A DNA stretch of 64,000 nt from Niabella sp. GTDB lineage: Bacteria > Bacteroidota > Bacteroidia > Chitinophagales > Chitinophagaceae. A model generated the notes under the pieces. The model made no database searches, was not told the origin of the DNA, and saw only the letters and a list, made by a program, of their open reading frames with translations. Each line of letters begins with the position of its first letter. Within the stretch, counting starts at the first letter, position 1. The stretch covers positions 247,419 to 311,418 of the forward strand of contig NZ_JASLGT010000027.1 in assembly GCF_030150205.1 (NCBI RefSeq). The letters run 5' to 3'. The position numbers and the translations under genes are program-made. Below are positions 58,300 through 64,000 of this stretch, piece by piece.

Positions 58300-59097
58300 T
58301 CAGCTGATCCTGGTAGCACCCACGCGCAAAAACACCCATTTCCCATTTACTTTTTTAAAGTAAATATCTGATACTATTACGGCGTCATAGGAAAGCCGCA
58401 CCATTGCAAGATCGAGGTTCCTGCTAAAATAAAAAGCCCGGAACCGAACAACATAATCCAAATGCCCAACCGATTCACGGCGACTTCCTGCCATTGTCTT
58501 TATCACGCCAGGTTCAGACAGGTCCGGAAATAAATGATTTAAGAATCGGGCCCTCGCCTTGCCGTCAACAACAAACCCGGCCTGCGGATCTTTCTTTGCA
58601 AGAAAATCATTCAAAGGTTTACTTAACGTTGAATCAAAAATAAAATCATCAAATTGTACCTTTTCTTTTCTTAACGGATAGTTGGTGAAATCATAAATAA
58701 AGCGGTCTCCTTTGATAGCACTTTTTTCATTTTCAATGTTTGCAGCGTCCGTCACAATAACTTCCATAACCGGGGGGATAAACCGGTATTGGTGTTCGAT
58801 AGAATCATTTTGAAGACCCAGGTATTTGAATATTTGACGGTTCTTACGTGTTGTGTTCTTGTCAGTGCAATACTGGTACATTATTTTTTCTACCAATGTC
58901 GCGGTATTTTCACAAACCGGATCACCGGGCTTGCATGAAAAACGGTTCTTCACCCTGTATTTATCAACGAGGCCCGCTATAGCATCGTAACGGTTTTCTT
59001 TAAAAGCCTTTTCCATTTCCATCATAAGCTGGGAAAACGAGGACTTCGCCAGCGCAACAAAAATAAGCACAAAGAAAAAATGTCTGCAGTAAGCCAT
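58300..59097 (-). CDS. Secreted protein of unknown function
   Basis: A 265-aa protein with a signal peptide (HFFFVLIFVALAKSSFSQ). No family recognised. It has a helical N-terminal part with a Cys pair (CKPGDPVC) and a C-terminal half with strands reminiscent of NTF2-like proteins (VVRFRAFYFSRNLDLAMVRL, DIYFKKVNGKWVFLRVG). Convergent with the FGE-type gene (22-base gap) and downstream of the GH78 gene's strand partner by 130 bases on the other side. Confidence that it is coding is good; function unknown. Confidence 0.7.
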   Translation of the reverse strand: MAYCRHFFFVLIFVALAKSSFSQLMMEMEKAFKENRYDAIAGLVDKYRVKNRFSCKPGDPVCENTATLVEKIMYQYCTDKNTTRKNRQIFKYLGLQNDSIEHQYRFIPPVMEVIVTDAANIENEKSAIKGDRFIYDFTNYPLRKEKVQFDDFIFDSTLSKPLNDFLAKKDPQAGFVVDGKARARFLNHLFPDLSEPGVIKTMAGSRRESVGHLDYVVRFRAFYFSRNLDLAMVRLSYDAVIVSDIYFKKVNGKWVFLRVGATRIS

Positions 59098-59227
59098 ATG
59101 TCTCCTTTATGGATGAACTTGCTCAAACTTTTTGCCGGTGCGATATGCTTCCCCGGCGAGCGAAAAAACAAACCGCTGAAACCTGCACCATATCTGATCC
59201 GCACCAATCCTTTTTTATGATCCATGC

Positions 59228-62017
59228 TTAAAAGCGGTATATCCCGGACTGCAACTCATAAACCGTGATCCCATTCCTCTTTTCTGCAACCCGGATCACC
59301 CCTTGTTTTTCTTTAATAAGCAATCCGTCCGCATCCGCAATTTTTAATAATGCGGTGCTGTTCGGCGGGATCTCCAGGTCCAGGTGAAGCGTTCCATCTT
59401 TCCGGCTCCAGTTACTTTTTATTAGCCCCGCGGGTGATTCAAAGCCCGCTTTTACCCAGCTTAGTTTTGAAGCTTCAATTTGCGGGGGCTGGATCACAAA
59501 CCGGCGGTAACCCGGTTCATCTACTTTAATACCGGCCAGTCCGTCCATATACCAGGCACCCGGGTATAAAAAAGAGCTATGCAACAGCGAATGGCCGGGC
59601 AGGTCTTTTTCCCACATCTCCCAGATGGTTGTAGCTCCGTTGGCTTTCATATATCCCCAGCCCGGGTAGTCGGTTTTGGAGGTCATTTCCCATAAAAGAT
59701 CCTGGCGGTTTTGCTCCCGCAGCAGTTTAAACAACAGCGCTCCACCGGTTATACCCACATGAATATGCCCCTTTCTGCGTACAAGGATCTCATCTTCCAG
59801 CCGCTTCCATACCTTTTCCCGGTAAGCATCGGGAACCACGTCTGCAAGCAGGGCCCCAACCAGGTTCCCCATCGATCCGTCGGCATAGGAAGTATCGGCT
59901 TCATTGAAAAACTTTTTATGGATCACATCACTGAAAGCAGCCGCCTGCGCCCTCCATTTGCCGGCCCATTCTTTTTCACCGATCTGGTCGGCGATCTTTA
60001 TTGCTGTCCGGAGGTTATAGATCCGGTAAAGATTATTAAAACACAGGTTCTGCGGCGAATCATTATTCATTCCTTCTGCGGTGGCATTGGGCCAGAGCCA
60101 GTCGCCTAAAAAATCCCATCTGCCGCCAAAGCGCTGCAGCACCCCATCGCGGGTTTGGGTTTCCAGGAAACCGAGCCAGTTCCGGATCAGGGAAAAGTTT
60201 TTCCGGAGGATCGTTTCATCGCCATATTGCCGGTAAAAGTACCAGGGCAGGGTAACCACGATACCGCCCCAGGCCGGACCACCGCCGCCCATATAAGTAG
60301 GAGCCGTATGCGGCAGGATGCCCGGGTGCAGGTGGCGCCCGCTCATCACCTCTTTATGAGCAAACGCCGTATCATACATATTGCCTACAATGGATTCGGT
60401 ACCGCTTACATCCCGCCAGTCTTCCATCCACTTGGTATACAGCGCGCCTACCTGGTAATTCAGCATCCCGGTTTCACAGGTGGCATGCGCATCGCCGCCA
60501 TAACCCAGCCGCTCCCGCTGCGGACAATCCACAATGAATCCGCCCAGCGACAGGTTCTCGTAGGTCCAGCGTACTGTTTTATAGATCCAGTTCTGCAGAC
60601 TGTCGGAACAGCTGAAGGTGGCAGCATCCCGGTAGCCCGTGCGCACCAGCCATCCGGTGATATCGCTGAGCCGGGGTTCTTTTGTAACCCCTTTTATCGT
60701 GATCCACCGGCCGGAGCCATAATTGAATTTATTGCGGAAAGTTCCTTTTCCGGTACCATTAAAAATATATGCACTGTGTAGCCCAAAGGTCATTTCCATA
60801 TTTTCACGTTCTGAAAACAGGAGATCGGCGCGATGACCGGGTTTTCCTTCCAGGTTCGCCGCGATCCAGCCTGCAAAGTTCACGCCCATGTCTACACGGT
60901 AGGTGCTGTCGTTGATCTTTTTGATCGCTACAGGCTTTATTTCGTCGAAGCGCTGATTTTGCTCTACCTGCTGGGCAGATACCTGCAGCCGGGGTGTATA
61001 ACTGGTTGCAGGGGACCACTGATCGTCCCGGTAGTCTACGGTGTTCCAGCCAGGCTCTTCCAGGTTGGCATCCCAAAGCTCTCCGCCCATCCGGTTTGAA
61101 TTCCAAACACCCAATAGCCTGCCCGGACTGCTTTTGATTTTCCAGCTGGCGTCGGTGCGCACCGTGGCAAAAGGCTGCACTGCCGCATCCGGATCTTTTT
61201 GTTTATAAAAATCTACCTGCGCTGCCACAATCGGTGTATTCGGCCGGTCCTTTGTTACGTAAGGCCCGTGTATGGACCAGGATGTACCCAACCAGACTGC
61301 AATCACATTGGCCCCTTTATTCAGGTAAGGAGCGATATTATAAGACACATAACGCGCCCGTTTGGTATGGTCAGTTACCGCAGTGGGCATTACATCCGTG
61401 CCCACCCGTTTTCCGTTTACATACAGTTCATGAAAGCCCACGGAAGCTACGTGCATCACGGCCTGTGCCGGAACGGATTCCAGCATGAACGACTTCCGCA
61501 ACCAGGGATCCGGGATATTGCAATCTTTCTGGGTTGGATCAAAAACAACGGAAGACCCGATCCACCCGGCCTTCCAGGTTTCCGGCTCCAGTATACCGGT
61601 ATGCCAGTATGCCGTTTCACTCCAGCCGGAAACCGCGTTCTTTTCATCTTTCACCGCCACTTTCCAATAGTAACTGCGGTCTGAATGCAGCCGCCCTGCC
61701 GGCAATATCACCTGGCTCATTTGGGCAGACGGTTCCCATTCAGAATCCCAGATATCACCGATACCGGCATTGAGCTTTTTTAAAGAACTGGCCACCAATA
61801 CCCGGTATGCCGTTTGCTTTTGACCATACAATCCCGGTCTGGTACTTTTCAGCGTCCAGCTAAAACGGGGCTGCAGTACATCCAACCCCATGGGCCGGTC
61901 CAGGTATTCTATTTTCAGATTTACGGGTAGCAGCGGCGCATTTGCGGCCAATCCCCAAAGGGGTAACAACACCAGAAAAGCAACGAAGATTTTAAGCACA
62001 CGGGAAGTCAGTATCAT
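59228..62017 (-). CDS. Glycoside hydrolase family 78 alpha-L-rhamnosidase
   Basis: A 929-aa secreted enzyme (signal ending WGLAANA). Domain order fits GH78: N-terminal beta-sandwich (VNLKIEYLDRPMGLDVLQPRFSW in two parts), carbohydrate-binding module about 150-320 (MHVASVGFHELYVNGKRVG), rhamnosidase beta domain, the (alpha/alpha)6 catalytic barrel about 470-815 (FIVDCPQRERLGYGGDAH, GDWLWPN, WGYMKANGATTIWEMW) and a C-terminal beta domain (YRRFVIQPPQI). It cleaves terminal alpha-L-rhamnose from glycosides or pectin oligomers. Not beside a SusCD pair; a possible partner of the GH106 locus 35 kb away. Confidence 0.92.
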   Translation of the reverse strand: MILTSRVLKIFVAFLVLLPLWGLAANAPLLPVNLKIEYLDRPMGLDVLQPRFSWTLKSTRPGLYGQKQTAYRVLVASSLKKLNAGIGDIWDSEWEPSAQMSQVILPAGRLHSDRSYYWKVAVKDEKNAVSGWSETAYWHTGILEPETWKAGWIGSSVVFDPTQKDCNIPDPWLRKSFMLESVPAQAVMHVASVGFHELYVNGKRVGTDVMPTAVTDHTKRARYVSYNIAPYLNKGANVIAVWLGTSWSIHGPYVTKDRPNTPIVAAQVDFYKQKDPDAAVQPFATVRTDASWKIKSSPGRLLGVWNSNRMGGELWDANLEEPGWNTVDYRDDQWSPATSYTPRLQVSAQQVEQNQRFDEIKPVAIKKINDSTYRVDMGVNFAGWIAANLEGKPGHRADLLFSERENMEMTFGLHSAYIFNGTGKGTFRNKFNYGSGRWITIKGVTKEPRLSDITGWLVRTGYRDAATFSCSDSLQNWIYKTVRWTYENLSLGGFIVDCPQRERLGYGGDAHATCETGMLNYQVGALYTKWMEDWRDVSGTESIVGNMYDTAFAHKEVMSGRHLHPGILPHTAPTYMGGGGPAWGGIVVTLPWYFYRQYGDETILRKNFSLIRNWLGFLETQTRDGVLQRFGGRWDFLGDWLWPNATAEGMNNDSPQNLCFNNLYRIYNLRTAIKIADQIGEKEWAGKWRAQAAAFSDVIHKKFFNEADTSYADGSMGNLVGALLADVVPDAYREKVWKRLEDEILVRRKGHIHVGITGGALLFKLLREQNRQDLLWEMTSKTDYPGWGYMKANGATTIWEMWEKDLPGHSLLHSSFLYPGAWYMDGLAGIKVDEPGYRRFVIQPPQIEASKLSWVKAGFESPAGLIKSNWSRKDGTLHLDLEIPPNSTALLKIADADGLLIKEKQGVIRVAEKRNGITVYELQSGIYRF

Positions 62018-62626
62018 GTTATCGTTATCCGTTTTAAATGTATTTAATCAATCCGGCAAAGCCGTCGTTATCCGGCTTCAGGGTGGGTCCATAAGCAATC
62101 CGCCGTTCAACGTTTTTCCGGGACATTTAACGTCCGTTGAACCGGAACAGGCGTCCTTCCCCTGGTGCGAAAGATACAGTTATTTTACCATTTGTAATTG
62201 AGGGGACATTCATTCGTTCCGGCTTGCGCCGGAATAGCTGCAGGTTGCTACCAGGAGCATGCAGCCGATCCGATCATAAAAGTACGTGCCGCAACGGGAT
62301 CAAGGCCAATATGCCGGTTTCATTTATAAAGCTGAAGACGAGAGCAAATCATCATAAGCATGTTTATCATTGTGCTGTTGATGTTGCAGCTCCCGTTTCA
62401 TCCTGGGTAAACAGGGCCGCAAGCGCAAAAAGAGCCGCAGGTCCATAGCTTTTTGCAACGGCAAGTTGGGGCGATTGCGCCCGTTGTTTGGAGTTGCACA
62501 TACTTCCCGCCGCATGTACCAGGCCATCCATTTCAGCCAGGCTTTGCCCAAACCAACCACGGTGTTGATCAGCAGTGTAGTCAGCAAAAATATGCGCATA
62601 GGGATTATATGGTGTTTTTTAGGTGT
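62018..62626. other. 609-base gene-poor stretch upstream of the GH78 gene
   Basis: Contains GTTCAACG (62105-62112) and its inverted copy CGTTGAAC (62135-62142) about 100 bases before the GH78 start, a possible operator, and a hairpin TTCCGGC-ttgc-GCCGGAA near 62217-62234. One weak minus-strand frame lies in its second half. No RNA gene recognised. Confidence 0.45.
62324..62599 (-). CDS. Possible small membrane protein (doubtful)
   Basis: A 91-aa frame on the minus strand starting 28 bases after the PEP-mutase family gene stop. The first 30 residues (FLLTTLLINTVVGLGKAWL) could be a membrane helix; the rest is Arg/Leu-rich without pattern. No family recognised. It may simply be an open frame in non-coding DNA. 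Confidence 0.25.
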   Translation of the reverse strand: MRIFLLTTLLINTVVGLGKAWLKWMAWYMRREVCATPNNGRNRPNLPLQKAMDLRLFLRLRPCLPRMKRELQHQQHNDKHAYDDLLSSSAL

Positions 62627-63499
62627 TTACAGAGGTCCCTTCCCGATCGCCATTTTATAGGCCAGTACCGCTTCGTCGATGGGCGTCATGGCATCCAATA
62701 AGGTATGATAGGTTCCTGCGCCCGATAATTCGTCGGCTGCTTTTTTGATCAATGCCAGGGTGGCCTTCATCAAACTGGAGCCCAGGCTTACGCGGGCCAC
62801 GCCCATATCCTGCAATTCGCGGATGGAAGGCGGCAGACCGGCCCCGATGGTGGGGTTGCAGAGGATGTTAATGGGTGCATGGATTTCTTTTACCAATGTG
62901 GCAATGGTTTCCCTTTCCCATACCGGCTGCACAAAAATGCAGTCGGCGCCGGCTTCCCGGTATTTGTTGCCCCGCCGTATGCATTCCGCTAATTTTTCTG
63001 CCGCAGTGCCGGAGCTGGTATAAAAAGCATCCGTTCTTGCATTGATCACCAGGTGAAAGCCCAGCGCATCGGATAGGGAGCGGATGGCGGATATCCGTTC
63101 GCAAAACTCCTGCTCATCGATCAGTTCCGGGCGCAGCTCTATGCTGTCTTCAATATTGATGCCCACGATGCCCGTGGCAATGACCTTTTTAACCGATCCG
63201 ATGATTTCATCAATATTGTTTCCATACCCCGCCTCTATATCTACTGTTACCGGGGCCTGCACGGCTTTTACAATGCCCGTGATCACTTCCAGCATTTCAG
63301 ATAACTGCATCACCTGGCAATCCGGGTAGCCCAACGAGGCGGCGATGCCCATGCTGGTGGTGGCAATGGCTTTATAGCCACAGGCCTCAATCAATTTTGA
63401 GCTCCCCGCATCCCATGAATTTAACAGCACCAGGATTGCTTCATCATGGTGAAATTTCAGGAACCGTTCCGCTTTTTCTTTTTGAAGGGGAGAAACCAT
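62627..63499 (-). CDS. Isocitrate lyase/PEP mutase superfamily protein
   Basis: A 290-aa (beta/alpha)8 enzyme. LLNSWDAGSSKLIEACGYKAIAT (in two parts), the metal site VDIEAGYG, GINIEDSI, LVINARTDAF and PTIGAGLPPSIRELQDMGVARVSLG (in pieces) are typical of the PEPM/ICL group. The KKCGH catalytic motif of isocitrate lyase is absent, so it is not AceA; relatives include 2-methylisocitrate lyase, phosphonopyruvate hydrolase and carboxyphosphonoenolpyruvate mutase. No prpC/prpD or phosphonate gene is near, so the reaction is unknown. Confidence 0.88.
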   Translation of the reverse strand: MVSPLQKEKAERFLKFHHDEAILVLLNSWDAGSSKLIEACGYKAIATTSMGIAASLGYPDCQVMQLSEMLEVITGIVKAVQAPVTVDIEAGYGNNIDEIIGSVKKVIATGIVGINIEDSIELRPELIDEQEFCERISAIRSLSDALGFHLVINARTDAFYTSSGTAAEKLAECIRRGNKYREAGADCIFVQPVWERETIATLVKEIHAPINILCNPTIGAGLPPSIRELQDMGVARVSLGSSLMKATLALIKKAADELSGAGTYHTLLDAMTPIDEAVLAYKMAIGKGPL

Positions 63500-63580
63500 A
63501 ATCTGCTATTTTGATATCCGCCGGATGGTGTAGGTTGTTCCGGATATAGTAAGTTAATCATATTTTACCACTCCCGGAAA

Positions 63581-63658
63581 TATTTCACCCCTTCAGGGTT
63601 TTAACCCTATGCTCATCAAATATTGCTATGAACCATTTTATCCCCTTCGGGATTCAAC
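63581..63658. repeat. Pair of REP-like palindromic units
   Basis: Unit 1 has TATTTCACCCCTTCAGGG followed by AGGGTT-tt-AACCCT (63595-63608). Unit 2 has CATTTTATCCCCTTCGGG with ATCCC-cttc-GGGAT (63640-63653). The two share ATTTnNCCCCTTCnGG and are about 50 bases apart. The gap 63500-63924 holds no supported gene besides this. Confidence 0.55.
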
Positions 63659-63899
63659 ATCAACATAAATACGATTGGCACCAGGTACCCGAGCCCTATT
63701 CGCGCTCCCCATACCCTTTTTCAATAACAGGAACAATAGCGGCTATCAACATACGTTTTATTTTTTTTTGAATTGATATAGTAGCAGCCTCCACTCTTGC
63801 CCTTATAAAGCAAGTGCCCGTTATAGGACCCGCAATTACTGATTTCCCCTTTACTACTGATAATATCCCGCTATCAAAAATACTAAAATAATAATTTCT

Positions 63900-63907
63900 T
63901 ATCTTTG
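63900..63907 (+). promoter_or_regulatory. -7 type box for the edge gene
   Basis: TATCTTTG, exact TAnnTTTG, 17 bases before an ATG that opens a frame to the window end. Confidence 0.45.
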
Positions 63908-63924
63908 CGTTCAAACTTATATAC

Positions 63925-64000
63925 ATGCGAACGCTAAAGTTGATAAATCACCTGAGCGATGCAGCCATAAAAGAGCAGCTTTCAATCATGGCAGGAAAGC
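63925..64000 (+). CDS. Start of a gene cut by the right edge, product unknown
   Basis: ATG at 63925 opens a frame of 25 codons without a stop (MRTLKLINHLSDAAIKEQLS is the start). It is too short to assign. A good -7 box with a short leader upstream is the main support. Confidence 0.45.
   Translation, partial: MRTLKLINHLSDAAIKEQLSIMAGK

Noticed and set aside
60155..60781. 208-codon open frame on the plus strand
   Set aside because: Antisense to the GH78 catalytic domain.
63696..63926. 76-codon minus-strand frame near the right edge
   Set aside because: It overlaps the promoter box and start of the plus-strand edge gene and matches nothing known.
1..64000. tRNA, rRNA and transposase genes
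   Set aside because: I looked through the intergenic gaps for cloverleaf-like and rRNA-like sequence and for transposase motifs and found none I could support.

Overview
The window looks like a chromosomal segment of a Bacteroidota bacterium, most likely a Chitinophagaceae-type soil or plant-associated organism. That is an inference from four things. First, there is a complete sigma/FecR/SusC/SusD operon. Second, exact TAnnTTTG (-7 type) boxes lie upstream of about fourteen genes; a six-position motif in roughly 50 nt per gene should give less than one by chance. Third, a bacillithiol-pathway BshA and a Bacteroidota-type acylornithine carbamoyltransferase are present. Fourth, many proteins are short-signal secreted proteins ending their signal in xAQ or SQ. 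I see no rRNA, tRNA, CRISPR array, complete insertion sequence or prophage.

Layout. 1-6.1 kb: the 3' end of ligA, an S41 protease and AI-2E transporter pair, an ORF6N protein and a PIF1-like helicase. 6.2-18 kb: a small secreted protein, a patatin, OsmC, and housekeeping genes (scpA, mscL, frr, a WecA/MraY-type transferase, an N-terminal transketolase half, a LolC/E-type permease, rbfA, an MsbA-type ABC exporter, gltX). 18-31 kb: an S9 peptidase, then a five-gene minus-strand polysaccharide locus running from ECF sigma through FecR, SusC with an STN domain and SusD to a GH106 alpha-L-rhamnosidase, closed by a strong terminator. 31-39 kb: nth, a membrane-inserted patatin, an outer-membrane barrel protein, korA, ridA, tsaB, a winged-helix regulator and a double rhodanese. 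39-48.4 kb: an arginine cluster (argD, argF', argB, M20 deacylase, argH) with a BRO-N protein, a YhcG-type PDDEXK nuclease and a DUF4419 protein placed between the arg genes. 48.7-55 kb: MFS exporter, Rnk-like factor, DUF1080 protein, bshA, M28 peptidase and an acetyltransferase. 55-59 kb: three tandem secreted paralogs of no recognised family, an FGE/SUMF1-type protein and another secreted unknown. 59-64 kb: a GH78 alpha-L-rhamnosidase, a long gene-poor stretch, a PEP-mutase/ICL family enzyme, a REP-like repeat pair and the start of a gene cut by the window edge.

Functional links. The two rhamnosidase families (GH106 and GH78) suggest use of rhamnose-rich plant glycans or glycosides. The STN domain of SusC, FecR and the sigma factor form a FecIRA-like trans-envelope switch for that locus. 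The arginine genes fit the Bacteroidota route through N-acyl-citrulline; the ornithine carbamoyltransferase carries Ser where N-acetyl-specific enzymes carry Glu, which points to N-succinyl substrates.

The most striking non-gene signal is a set of ten intergenic arrays of degenerate 7-base repeats. Each starts at or just after a stop codon, the arrays fall into several unrelated sequence classes, and many reverse orientation part way so that they could fold back on themselves. A second, roughly 10-base class follows the same rule at one or two places.
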